Part shown: positions 1 to 8,557 of the stretch, one piece after another
Layout: every line of letters starts with the position of its first letter
How positions within the stretch are numbered: position 1 is the first letter of the stretch
Source of the DNA: a bacterium
Lineage (GTDB): Bacteria > Bacteroidota > Bacteroidia > Cytophagales > Cyclobacteriaceae
Assembly (NCBI GenBank): GCA_024743255.1
Contig: JANSWY010000051.1
Location: 1-34,305 of the forward strand
Direction: 5' to 3'
Length of the DNA: 34,305 nucleotides
Notes under the pieces: generated by a model
Seen by the model: the letters and a program-made list of their open reading frames with translations, nothing else
Database searches by the model: none
What the model was told of the DNA's origin: nothing
Program-made: the position numbers and the translations under genes

Positions 1-1327
1 ATTTATCCTGCTGCACATTGAATTTAAATAGGTCACTCTCACCAGTTTGCAAATTAAAGAATTCGGCATCTAAAAGGCGCTGATAATTCTGTGACATTGC
101 TAAATATTGATTGGCAAGGTTGCTAGACATATTGGTTTCAGCGGATTTGGCAAGAATGTCGTTTCTTATCTGTAGTCTAAGTTGAGACAAAGAATATTGC
201 TGACTCTCAATTTTCAGGTTTGTTTTTTGAATCTTACCCCTTTCTTTTCTTAAGAACAACGGAAATGAGAAATCCAAACCTAATTTATAGTTGTCTGAGA
301 AAGTCGGGCTTTCGACCTCACCTCCTGGTGTAAGTGGGGCGTTAATAAAAGAGTAGGACAGATCAATTTGTGGTTTTAAAGTTTCTTTGTTCCATCTGTT
401 TTCCACCAAAAGTTGATCAATCTTTAGATTGGTTTGTTGAATTTTCGGGTGATTTTCATTTGACCAACTGATCATGTCATTGAGAGATTCTGATGATACA
501 GAATTAGTGAAATTCGCTAAAGTATCAGGAATTACCTGCTGTTTCAATTCTAGTGGCTCAGCCAATTCACTCCACATATGAGTAGAAACCTTTAATCTCG
601 AATTGATCATTTCATACTTTGCTTTTTCATAGTCGGCCAATCTTGTTTGATAAGTAATTTGCGCCTGTATTGTATCTATTACTGCTGCCTCACCAAAATC
701 AAAATCCAATTTTACCCGATCAAAAAGCTCTTTAGCAATCTCTGTACTTTGCTCCATCAATATAACCGTTCTATAAGCAAGGTACCATTCCCAGTAATCT
801 TTGATTGCTGTGAGTAGAATCTTATTGGTCATTAAGATTTGTTCGGAGGTTGCAAAATCCTGATAAATCTTTGCCTGCTGCATTATTAGTCTTCGCTCAT
901 CCATTATTAGCCCTTTACCAAGAGGAAGACTAATCCCGGCTGATACTTGCTGATTATTGTCTGAATCTGGGATGGAGTTTTCCATATTGACGAAATCTCC
1001 CTGATGTCTGTTAAAGCTAATTTTTGGGTCAAAGGGAAGGACTGTTGGTACTTTCAAAGTCATGTCCAAAAGATCCCAGTATTCCTTTTTGTCAAAATTC
1101 TTAAGGCTATAACTACTTTGCAGTTTAGGATCAAACTGTCCCTTCGCTGAGAGTAATTGAGCTTCAGCCATACCTATTTCTAAATCAGCTTGTTTAACTA
1201 CAGGGTGGTTCGCTAAAACTAATTGTATATAACTCTCCAAGCCCAGAATTGAAGCTCTAGTAGTATCTGTTTGGGCAAATCCAAAAAAGGAGATGCTCAC
1301 AAAAAATGACAATAATACTATTCTCAC
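1..1327 (-). CDS. TolC-family outer membrane efflux protein (partial, C-terminus off window)
   Basis: The minus-strand frame opens at a GTG (1327-1325) and stays open to the window edge, giving about 442 residues without a stop. A hydrophobic signal peptide runs to about residue 19 and ends in FGFAQ. The mature protein is a long alternation of amphipathic helices and short strands, as in TolC/OEP proteins. It includes a repeat-start segment LESYIQLVLANHP and a strand-like LPLGKGLIMDERR. TolC proteins form trimeric outer membrane channels that receive substrate from an HlyD adaptor and an inner membrane pump. The GTG overlaps the TGA of the upstream HlyD gene (GTGA), so the two are probably translationally coupled. 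The frame is inferred from the sequence, because the C-terminal end is missing. The exact substrate is unknown. Confidence 0.88.
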   Translation of the reverse strand, partial: MRIVLLSFFVSISFFGFAQTDTTRASILGLESYIQLVLANHPVVKQADLEIGMAEAQLLSAKGQFDPKLQSSYSLKNFDKKEYWDLLDMTLKVPTVLPFDPKISFNRHQGDFVNMENSIPDSDNNQQVSAGISLPLGKGLIMDERRLIMQQAKIYQDFATSEQILMTNKILLTAIKDYWEWYLAYRTVILMEQSTEIAKELFDRVKLDFDFGEAAVIDTIQAQITYQTRLADYEKAKYEMINSRLKVSTHMWSELAEPLELKQQVIPDTLANFTNSVSSESLNDMISWSNENHPKIQQTNLKIDQLLVENRWNKETLKPQIDLSYSFINAPLTPGGEVESPTFSDNYKLGLDFSFPLFLRKERGKIQKTNLKIESQQYSLSQLRLQIRNDILAKSAETNMSSNLANQYLAMSQNYQRLLDAEFFNLQTGESDLFKFNVQQDK

Positions 1328-2703
1328 TTGTTCTTTTGTTTTTTCTTGTCGTCTTCAGATTTTACATTATCAGTTCCTGTAGGATCAGTGTACAGACTAG
1401 GAGGGAAACCATTTAGTTGTCGCCATATTTCATACCATACTTTCACATTGTCAAGCATTACCCAGCCTTTTGCTCCAGACCCTAATCTGAGTTGCTGTGG
1501 CCATTCCTCATCTTCTGGATCAGGAATTACCAGAATTCTAAATTGACCATTCTCTGCATTTACTTTATCAATTACCTGAACTACACCTCCAAAAGTTCCA
1601 ACAGATACACTTGGCCATCCAGAAAACTGTAATGATGGCCATCCATCAAACTGAATTCTCACTTTTCTACCTCTGGTAAGAAGCGGAACATCCATAGCTT
1701 GTACATACATTTCAATTGCCAGATCTGGATTTTCAGGTTGAACAGTAACGATTGCTTCGCCTTCCTTAATTGTTTCACCAATACCTGCTCTTAGGGCTTG
1801 GACAACAAACCCATTTTGAGGGGCAAGTAACGCATATTGGTTTCTTCTTATTCGAACGTTGTTAAATTCGTTTTTCAATTTAGCAACGGAACCTTCAGTA
1901 TCATTTATGTCCGCCAGTGTTGCTTGCAGCTCAGTCGTGGCTTTACTGATTTTTTCCGCATAATCCGCTTGTATAGCTGCTAAAGAGGTTCGGGCTATTG
2001 AAACAGAGGCTTTACTTTGCAGATATTTATTTTCCTGACTCACCAGTTTGGCTTTTGCGGCCTGGAATTTGGATTCTAATTCTCTGTATTTATTCAGAGA
2101 AATGTTTCCAGACTCAAATCTCAATTTGTTCCTATCGAAGATATTACTGGAGTTGGTGTAATTGATTTTTTCTGCCTCCAGAGCGATACTATCACTTTCA
2201 AGTTTGAAAATAGACTGATCAATCTTATTTCTAGCCTGAATTAATTTCGCATTTAATGACTCTCTAAGTGCCTTGATTTGATTTTGGTATGCATCCCTTT
2301 TTAGCTCTTTAGCAATCAAACTGGATTGTTTGGCATTAATTTGCTCCTGCATTCTCTCCAAAATTTCTGGATCAAAGTACTTGTCTTTTGTTTCTGCCAG
2401 TTCTAGAATTGTGTCTCCAATATTCACATATTGACCTTCACTTACATGCCACTTCTCTATTCTTCCTGGAATTACAGATTGAACGGTTTGTGGTCTGTTT
2501 GCAGGATTGAGTGCAGTGACTTTTCCTCCTCCTCTAATATTTTGCTGCCATGGCATAAATAGAGATATAACGGCTATTATACCTATTGCAATCAGTACTC
2601 TCGCTAAGTAAATACTAAGAAACGGTGTTTTAAGTACTTTGAGCGAATAAAGCTGCTTATCCGCCAACCTGTCGTTGATATTGTCTTGTGAAATGTTAAG
2701 CAT
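1324..2703 (-). CDS. HlyD-family membrane-fusion (periplasmic adaptor) protein
   Basis: This 459-residue protein has one N-terminal membrane segment (about 32-50) and no cleavable signal. A split biotinyl-lipoyl-like domain follows: its first half is near 75-105 (VSEGQYVNIGDTI) and its second half near 293-325 (LLAPQNGFVV). Between them lies a long alpha-helical coiled-coil hairpin (about 110-290). The C-terminal beta-barrel region extends to about 430, and the tail is lysine-rich and charged. HlyD/MFP proteins bridge an inner membrane ABC exporter to TolC. The ATG shares one base with the TAA of the ABC gene upstream (TAATG), and the stop overlaps the TolC start. This is a tight ABC-HlyD-TolC operon. 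Such adaptors serve type I protein secretion or drug efflux, and the cargo cannot be told from this gene. Confidence 0.92.
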   Translation of the reverse strand: MLNISQDNINDRLADKQLYSLKVLKTPFLSIYLARVLIAIGIIAVISLFMPWQQNIRGGGKVTALNPANRPQTVQSVIPGRIEKWHVSEGQYVNIGDTILELAETKDKYFDPEILERMQEQINAKQSSLIAKELKRDAYQNQIKALRESLNAKLIQARNKIDQSIFKLESDSIALEAEKINYTNSSNIFDRNKLRFESGNISLNKYRELESKFQAAKAKLVSQENKYLQSKASVSIARTSLAAIQADYAEKISKATTELQATLADINDTEGSVAKLKNEFNNVRIRRNQYALLAPQNGFVVQALRAGIGETIKEGEAIVTVQPENPDLAIEMYVQAMDVPLLTRGRKVRIQFDGWPSLQFSGWPSVSVGTFGGVVQVIDKVNAENGQFRILVIPDPEDEEWPQQLRLGSGAKGWVMLDNVKVWYEIWRQLNGFPPSLYTDPTGTDNVKSEDDKKKQKNK

Positions 2704-4913
2704 TAGTTCAGGTTTTTAACAACTTCTTCAATATTTAAAACTTCTGTCATTGGACCATCTCCAATGATTTTTCCTTTTGTTAAGTATATCACTCTATCAC
2801 ATGCTGCCATGATTAGTGGGTCATTTGATACCACAATAAGAGTCCAAGAGTGTGTGTCATCCGTTAGTTTCTGAATTAGTTCGAGCCTTTCACTCTTCGG
2901 GAAACTATTAAAAAAGTCATTAAGAATGAGCACATTAGGGTCCTTAGCGATACATCTTGCAAGAATTAATTTCTGAATAAATGTCTCAGAATATCCTTTT
3001 CCTGCACTTAGCACCTGAGTTAATAGCCCATCAGGTAAACTATTTATCTTTTCTGAGAGTCCTACCATTTCAATTGCATCTATAGCATCCTTCTCAGTAA
3101 GGTAAGGTTTGCCTACAAGGATATTATCTAGAATTGTGCCTTCAAATATGTCTTCTGTAGACACGTTTTTTCCAATTCTGTCTCTCAAATGAACTCTATC
3201 CAGGTCCCTCAGTGAGTACTTGTTGTAAGTGACTGCTCCCTGAAAAGTGGAATACATTCCTGCCATAGCGTTGATCAAAGTAGTTTTTCCAGATCCTCCA
3301 ACTCCACTGATACATACTTTTTCTCCACTTTTAATGTTTAAGTCGATGTTACTTACAGCAGGAATAGTAGTTCCTGGATAATGGTAAGTAAGGTTTTTAA
3401 CATCTACTTCGAAACCTCCTTTGCTATCCTCTGAACTAAAGTCTAGTCCTCCTGTTTTTTCGAGAGGTAGATCCGTTACGTGAGCGATTTTGTCTACTGC
3501 TGTTAGCATATCGTAAACAACATCCATATAGGTAATGATCTTTTCAACAGAGTTTAGAATCAGAATAATAATTACTTCTGAAGCAACAAACTGACCTAGT
3601 GTTATTTCTTTTTGTACCACTAGAATTGTTCCCATAATCAATAAACCAGCTGTAATTACTGCTTTAAAGAGCAATACATATGAATATTGAGATACAAGGA
3701 TTTTGAAGTGTTTTCTTCTATTCTTCAAATAGTTGTTTACGTAGTAATCGGTCCGTTTTAACGGTAAATCAGTCGTACCTGAAAGCTTGAAACTGTAAAG
3801 TGCTCTTGCTAATTCTTCCAACCAGTATACGGCCTTATACTTATATTTTGATTCCGTAATAGAAGTTTGAAGTCCTTTTGGTCCGGTAGTATAGAAGATC
3901 ATGAATAGAATGAATATCAAAGCCAGTCCAAAGAATACGAAGAACGGGTGATAGAAGCTAAGTAGCAACAAACAAAAAGCTATTTGAATTATACCTGTTG
4001 AAAGATCGATTAATAGTTTTGGGAGTCCTTTTTGAATAGTGAGAACATCAAAAAACCTATTCATCAATTCTGGAAAGTGCAAATTGAGAACAGCTTCCAT
4101 TTTTATTCGAGGCACTCTGTAGGCAAACTCAAAAGCCGCCTTTGTAAAAACACGCCGTTGCAGATATTCCACTATTGTAATCTGCAATACCTGTAAGACT
4201 CCAGAGCCTAAAACTCCAACAATGATTATTGCAATGAGGAAATAAATTGAACTGAAGAATACCCCTCCAGAAATCAACTCAATTGCTGCTTGAATCCCAA
4301 GAGGTAGTACCAAACTGGTAACACCAATAATGGTTGCATATACATAAACGTAGAAAATGTCTTTTCTATCCGCAGATAAGAGATGAAAAAGCCTGGATAC
4401 CGGCGACAATTTTTCATTTTGCTGACCTGTATATGTACTACTTCCAACTACACTTTCGTAGGCGAAAGCAGTTAGGAATATAATTTCACCATTAGAATTG
4501 GTTATCAAAGATTCAGTAGCTATTTCAGAAAAATCCTGAACCTCAACCTCATCCGAATGAAGCAAAGAGATTTTCTTACCCACTTTCTTAATGGTATCAA
4601 TAATTCCAGGAACGATATTATTTCCATCCCTTACAAAAAGAATCATCGGGGCGTCAAGATTCTCAATGAAAATTTCAAGGTCCTCTCTTGGAATTTCCTT
4701 TTTGATGTAAACCATCCCGGTATTATTGGCCATTTCGGTTAAGTCACGAATGAATTCACTCATGTCGTCAAGGAAGTAGTTCCTCAACAAACCATCTGAT
4801 TCTCTCAAAACTCCACTGTCCAGGTCTAAACCAAGTCTTTTTGCACTATTATGTAAGATTCTAAGAATATGATCACTATCTAAGGTAGCCTGATTTACCG
4901 CTCTTTCGATCAT
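2703..4913 (-). CDS. ABC exporter, fused permease and ATPase, with degenerate ATPase motifs
   Basis: This is a 736-residue half-transporter. Residues 1-170 form a soluble N-terminal region of the size and place of a C39 peptidase-like domain, but I see no catalytic Cys/His motif. About 185-460 is a type 1 ABC membrane domain with roughly six hydrophobic segments. About 500-736 is the nucleotide-binding domain. Walker A is intact (GVGGSGKT, 537-544). The other motifs deviate: the signature reads LSAGKG (635-640) instead of LSGGQ, Walker B ends ND (665-666) instead of DE, the switch position is Asn697 (VVSND) instead of His, and the Q-loop Gln appears to be Ser. The family pumps peptides, toxins or lipids out of the cell. 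It lies one base after tetR and overlaps hlyD. Either hydrolysis is slow or a partner NBD supplies activity; that is inference. Confidence 0.9.
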   Translation of the reverse strand: MIERAVNQATLDSDHILRILHNSAKRLGLDLDSGVLRESDGLLRNYFLDDMSEFIRDLTEMANNTGMVYIKKEIPREDLEIFIENLDAPMILFVRDGNNIVPGIIDTIKKVGKKISLLHSDEVEVQDFSEIATESLITNSNGEIIFLTAFAYESVVGSSTYTGQQNEKLSPVSRLFHLLSADRKDIFYVYVYATIIGVTSLVLPLGIQAAIELISGGVFFSSIYFLIAIIIVGVLGSGVLQVLQITIVEYLQRRVFTKAAFEFAYRVPRIKMEAVLNLHFPELMNRFFDVLTIQKGLPKLLIDLSTGIIQIAFCLLLLSFYHPFFVFFGLALIFILFMIFYTTGPKGLQTSITESKYKYKAVYWLEELARALYSFKLSGTTDLPLKRTDYYVNNYLKNRRKHFKILVSQYSYVLLFKAVITAGLLIMGTILVVQKEITLGQFVASEVIIILILNSVEKIITYMDVVYDMLTAVDKIAHVTDLPLEKTGGLDFSSEDSKGGFEVDVKNLTYHYPGTTIPAVSNIDLNIKSGEKVCISGVGGSGKTTLINAMAGMYSTFQGAVTYNKYSLRDLDRVHLRDRIGKNVSTEDIFEGTILDNILVGKPYLTEKDAIDAIEMVGLSEKINSLPDGLLTQVLSAGKGYSETFIQKLILARCIAKDPNVLILNDFFNSFPKSERLELIQKLTDDTHSWTLIVVSNDPLIMAACDRVIYLTKGKIIGDGPMTEVLNIEEVVKNLN

Positions 4914-4914
4914 T

Positions 4915-5598
4915 TTAGTCCAAGTTTAAGGTTTTGAATAAAGTATGAATTAGGAATTGGTAAACTTCACCATCCAAATCCTGCGTTTTATCTATTTCCG
5001 TCAAGGATGGAAGGTGCATTGCAAAGAAAGCCTGCTGATGAGATGCCTCAAGTAATGTGCTTACAATAGCATGAGGATACGCATAATCAGGATTTACATC
5101 TTCAATTACAAGCGCAATCTTATGACATAAATCCTTATATCCTCTAAATAGACCTTCTTTATTTATCTCATCAACTTGTTTGGTCAGATAGGTTTTGTCA
5201 GATTCGGTCATTACAACCCTTTTAAGGCTAGATAAATCAATATCTGCCGATTCTGAAAAAGAAGTGAGTTCCGACTTATACGTTACTATTTTTATGATTT
5301 CAGTCAGTCTTTCCTTGGGATCACTGAAATAGTGCATTTTGATATCAATTAGATAATCGATCCACCTCCAGTACAAAGTAGTTAAGTAGAGTAAAAGCTT
5401 TTGCTTATTCTCAAAATAGCGATAAATAGATGCTTCTGTAGACTCTATAGAAGCCGCTAGTTTTTTAAAAGTAAAATGTTCAAACCCCAATTCATCCAGG
5501 AGTTGGACACTACTTTTAATTATTTTTTTTCCCAATTCCGTAGAATTTGGATCCTTGAGAAAATACTTCTCAGGAATTAAAAGTTGAACAACCGACAT
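4915..5598 (-). CDS. TetR/AcrR-family transcriptional regulator
   Basis: The N-terminal third carries a TetR helix-turn-helix, with LDELGFEHFTFKKLAAS followed by STEASIYRYFENKQKLL. The C-terminal two thirds are the variable helical ligand-binding and dimerisation domain. I start it at the ATG at 5598 (227 residues). The open frame extends to 5652, but those extra 18 residues are a hydrophobic stretch that would be odd on a cytoplasmic repressor. The stop is one base before the start of the ABC exporter gene. The regulator therefore leads its own operon and probably represses it, with relief by an exported or toxic ligand. This role is inferred from position and family; no operator is proven. 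The spacing and phase leave little doubt that the four genes are co-transcribed. Confidence 0.88.
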   Translation of the reverse strand: MSVVQLLIPEKYFLKDPNSTELGKKIIKSSVQLLDELGFEHFTFKKLAASIESTEASIYRYFENKQKLLLYLTTLYWRWIDYLIDIKMHYFSDPKERLTEIIKIVTYKSELTSFSESADIDLSSLKRVVMTESDKTYLTKQVDEINKEGLFRGYKDLCHKIALVIEDVNPDYAYPHAIVSTLLEASHQQAFFAMHLPSLTEIDKTQDLDGEVYQFLIHTLFKTLNLD

Positions 5599-5724
5599 AA
5601 ATAGTAACCATTTAAAAAATGATAGTAATACTATCAAGAACAAAGGTAACACTACAATGTTTCAAAATGTTCACTGTTTTTTTAATTTTTTCTGGATGAA
5701 TTATTCAGAGACAAAAGAGGGAAA

Positions 5725-5759
5725 CCCTAAAATCTAATATCTAAATCCTAAACCTTAGA
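5725..5759. repeat. Degenerate heptamer array (xxCTAAA type)
   Basis: Five consecutive 7-nt units can be read: CCCTAAA, ATCTAAT, ATCTAAA, TCCTAAA, CCTTAGA. They belong to the same class of intergenic heptamer arrays as those at 5777-5839, 12453-12509 and 13438-13534. Confidence 0.6.
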
Positions 5760-5776
5760 ATGGTGAGTCAAGTTTC

Positions 5777-5839
5777 CTCAAAACTCAAAACTCAAAACTC
5801 AAAACTCAAAACTCAAAACTCAAAACTCAAAACTCAAAA
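5777..5839. repeat. Perfect tandem heptamer (CTCAAAA)x9
   Basis: Nine exact head-to-tail copies of CTCAAAA fill 63 bases, followed by a run of A. The array lies between the tetR operon and the protease terminator and encodes nothing. Perfect identity suggests slippage-prone, recently homogenised DNA. Copy number may vary between strains. Confidence 0.95.
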
Positions 5840-5899
5840 AAAAAGCGTTAGCTGACAATTGTCAACGACAACCCGTTATCCCGCACCAGTAACTCGCAT

Positions 5900-5930
5900 A
5901 AAAAAAGGCCGTCCCATTTCTGGAACGACC
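5900..5930 (-). terminator. Rho-independent terminator of the protease gene
   Basis: On the minus strand, GGTCGTTCC pairs with GGGACGGCC around a 6-nt loop (5907-5930). This makes nine pairs, two of them G-U, followed by seven U (5906-5900). It begins 26 bases after the protease stop codon. Confidence 0.85.
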
Positions 5931-5956
5931 CAACATAGAGCGTCAAAGCGGCAAAT

Positions 5957-8422
5957 CTACTGTTTCACAAATCGTTTGATCAGCTCTTGGTTATCAGAAA
6001 CTATTCTAACTAGATATGTCCCAGGAGTTAACTGAGATATATTTAATTGATTACTTGTTCTGTCAAATGGAATATTTTCAATAGTCTGTCCGACCATGGT
6101 CAATACCTGTACTTGGTCAATTTCTTGGTCAATATAGATGTTGAGGACATCTGTGGAAGGAACCGGGAATATCTCTGCTTGAATTTCAGGTTTTGCAACT
6201 TCTTCCATCGACTCATAAAGACTCTTTTCATTTCCGGAAATACAGAAGTTTGTAGATTCCGAACTTCCAAAGTCTCCTCCAGAAACAATTATTCCCGAAG
6301 ATCCGGTAAGCGAGTAGCTTCCATTTCCATATCCACAACAAATTCCGTCACCATAGCTATCGTTTATAGTGAATGTGTATTCTCCATTTGCTAGTCCTGT
6401 GAATGTTTCTGTAACAGTGGACCCATCTGGATTTGCAGTGCTGTAGCTATCAGAGGCTACTGTTCCTGATGAATTACTCAAAGTCCAGGATGTTTCCTGT
6501 GGGTAGTTGTCAAGTGTTATACTTAATGATATGTTTCCAGTTTCACAATCACCAGGAGGCTTTGTAGTTGGGGCGTAGGTAGCGTATATAGAGTATAAAT
6601 AGTTCGCGGTACCACTGGATCCAAAGGAAGAAGGCATTCCACCAGACCATGTTGCACTGGCTTGAGCCCTTCCTGGACTTCCTGAACTGTAGGCAATTCC
6701 CGGATTGCTTTCATACACCCATGCCAGCCAAATTGTAGAACCTCCGTTTACAGTTACTGAACTTGTTAGGTTAATGGTTTGCCATCCAGTTGAGGATGAT
6801 ACTGGTGTTGCGTTAGTGGTTGCAATTCTGCTTCCCGGAGCACTTGAAGTTCCATCATACACAGCGAGAATCATATCTCCCGAACCTCCCTGATGATACA
6901 TGGAAATGCTACTTATTATGCCAGTCTCAGGCATGGTGTAAGGCATGGCTCTTCTATTTGCGCTGGTCGAATTAGATCCGAATACTGTTGTATTTCCTAC
7001 GGTTTCTGTGGCATTTCCGTCTGTAACTGTTATATAACCAGATTTCGTTTCTGTGTCACTTCCATTTGACCCAGAAGCGGTTAAGCTGACGGAGTATGTT
7101 CCAGGCGTATTATACGTTACACTAGGGTTAGATTGAGAACTAGAACCTGGGCTTCCTCCAGTAAATGTCCAAGAGTAACTTGTTGCGTTGCTCGAACTAT
7201 TGGTGAATTGTACGGAGTTTCCAGCTACAACTGTTGTTGGACTAGCTGTAAAGTTTGCTGTAACAGTCGGAGTAGAGCTACCAACCCCATTTGCTGGCAT
7301 TTGACTGCCCAGGCTGTTAATGATATCAACATTGTCATGTCCTCCGTTAGTACATCCACCAGTATTGTGAAGTGCAATTACAAGGTTGTCAGAGTATCCT
7401 AACACAGGCGAGCCTGAGCTTCCCCCTTCAGTGTCGGCATAATATCTCACTGTGGACCCAACGGTTGCAACATTGGAATAGTCATTTGACTGATCATCCC
7501 AAACCGATATTTGTTTCCCTTTAGCTCCTGGATGCTGGGGGATGTAAATTCTTTCTCCTACGCTTGGAAGAGTTGATCTGAAACTGAGATATCCATAGGT
7601 TGTTGATAAGTTGCCTGGTAGTTTTACTAGTGTGTAATCATGAGTAGAATTTGTTCTAATCAGTGTGCCTGAAGTAGCAGCAATTGTGCCACGACATGAT
7701 AAGAAACTTCCGCAGTTTGTGTTACAAGTAGCACCTTCTCCCATGAATTCATACTCGGTATTATTAGCCGTGGATTGGGAACTAATGCAGTGGTTATTGG
7801 TCATAAGGTGACCCTCACTACCAAGTAACCATCCAGTACAAGCGCTTGAGCCATTAATGTAGAGTCTACTTACAGCTCTGGCTTTATCATACATATCTGT
7901 ACCTTCATGGCATTTAGCCCAATCTTTATTGTCAGCTCCGCAAATGGATCTTCCCTGATCTTCGAATATTTTGTTGATTTCTTCCGGGGTAAAGCCATAT
8001 GCTACTTTATCAATTTCAAAACTCGAAAGTTGATTTGATCCGGAAGAGTAAAGTCTAACAATCGCTTTATCAGACCAAACTCCTCCAGACCAGAATTCAC
8101 TAATAACTGCTTTACCATCTTGAACGACCTTTCCATTTCCCCGGTATACCAAAGACTCCTCTGTTTCAGGAGAGAATATTTCGATGTAATCTCCAGGAGC
8201 TAAATGGAAATTTTTGAAGTGAAGTTTAACATATGCCGCATTCTTTTTAAAAAATGTTTCCTCATAGTGTAATCCAGATGTACTAGATGACGGAATGCGT
8301 TGCTTGATATTGAGTTCATGCTCAGTTCCGATTTTGAATACGTCATCCTGAGCAAAAAGTGGAACTGTGGCAAATACACAGCTGCATAGCAAGGCAAGCC
8401 CTGCTCGTTTAAATAGGTTCAT
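5957..8422 (-). CDS. Secreted trypsin-like serine protease with PKD and T9SS sorting domains
   Basis: The protein has 821 residues. A signal peptide ends near 25 (VPLFAQ). A propeptide-like region (about 26-150) precedes an S1-type protease domain (about 155-375). The catalytic triad reads His211 (TNNHC), Asp262 (THDYTLVKL) and Ser336 (GGSSGSP), and many cysteines suggest disulfides. The layout resembles lysyl endopeptidase-like exported proteases. A PKD domain (about 387-468) follows, then a beta-sandwich region (about 475-617), a Cys-containing module with DSYGDGICCGYG (about 626-728), and a T9SS type A sorting domain (about 750-821, starting IFPVPSTDVLNIY). It should be exported by T9SS and either released or anchored at the surface to degrade protein. 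Substrate specificity is not assigned. It has its own terminator; the upstream flavin oxidase gene lies 135 bases away on the same strand. Confidence 0.92.
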   Translation of the reverse strand: MNLFKRAGLALLCSCVFATVPLFAQDDVFKIGTEHELNIKQRIPSSSTSGLHYEETFFKKNAAYVKLHFKNFHLAPGDYIEIFSPETEESLVYRGNGKVVQDGKAVISEFWSGGVWSDKAIVRLYSSGSNQLSSFEIDKVAYGFTPEEINKIFEDQGRSICGADNKDWAKCHEGTDMYDKARAVSRLYINGSSACTGWLLGSEGHLMTNNHCISSQSTANNTEYEFMGEGATCNTNCGSFLSCRGTIAATSGTLIRTNSTHDYTLVKLPGNLSTTYGYLSFRSTLPSVGERIYIPQHPGAKGKQISVWDDQSNDYSNVATVGSTVRYYADTEGGSSGSPVLGYSDNLVIALHNTGGCTNGGHDNVDIINSLGSQMPANGVGSSTPTVTANFTASPTTVVAGNSVQFTNSSSNATSYSWTFTGGSPGSSSQSNPSVTYNTPGTYSVSLTASGSNGSDTETKSGYITVTDGNATETVGNTTVFGSNSTSANRRAMPYTMPETGIISSISMYHQGGSGDMILAVYDGTSSAPGSRIATTNATPVSSSTGWQTINLTSSVTVNGGSTIWLAWVYESNPGIAYSSGSPGRAQASATWSGGMPSSFGSSGTANYLYSIYATYAPTTKPPGDCETGNISLSITLDNYPQETSWTLSNSSGTVASDSYSTANPDGSTVTETFTGLANGEYTFTINDSYGDGICCGYGNGSYSLTGSSGIIVSGGDFGSSESTNFCISGNEKSLYESMEEVAKPEIQAEIFPVPSTDVLNIYIDQEIDQVQVLTMVGQTIENIPFDRTSNQLNISQLTPGTYLVRIVSDNQELIKRFVKQ

Positions 8423-8557
8423 TAGGTTAGCAAATTATAGGTTTAAAAAATATTATTACAAATAACGGTTTTAACGTACGAATAATTTTTTACTAATGCC
8501 AATTTTGATCCAAATTTTCTTTGGGGCGAAGCGAAATTATAAATGAAAGGGAAGGAG

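Larger units (their letters stand above)
5599..5956. other. Gene-free stretch: tetR upstream region, heptamer repeats, terminator
   Basis: No open frame of note is seen on either strand. The left part is the AT-rich promoter side of the tetR operon. The middle holds three heptamer-periodic blocks (about 5725-5759, 5777-5839 and 5868-5897). The right part holds the terminator of the protease gene. I see no tRNA or riboswitch. Confidence 0.7.

Noticed and set aside
5599-5652. N-terminal extension of the TetR regulator
   Set aside because: The 18 added residues are hydrophobic and unlike TetR N-termini; the ATG at 5598 is a better start.
5777-5839. CRISPR array
   Set aside because: Units are 7 nt, head to tail with no spacers, and no cas genes are present.
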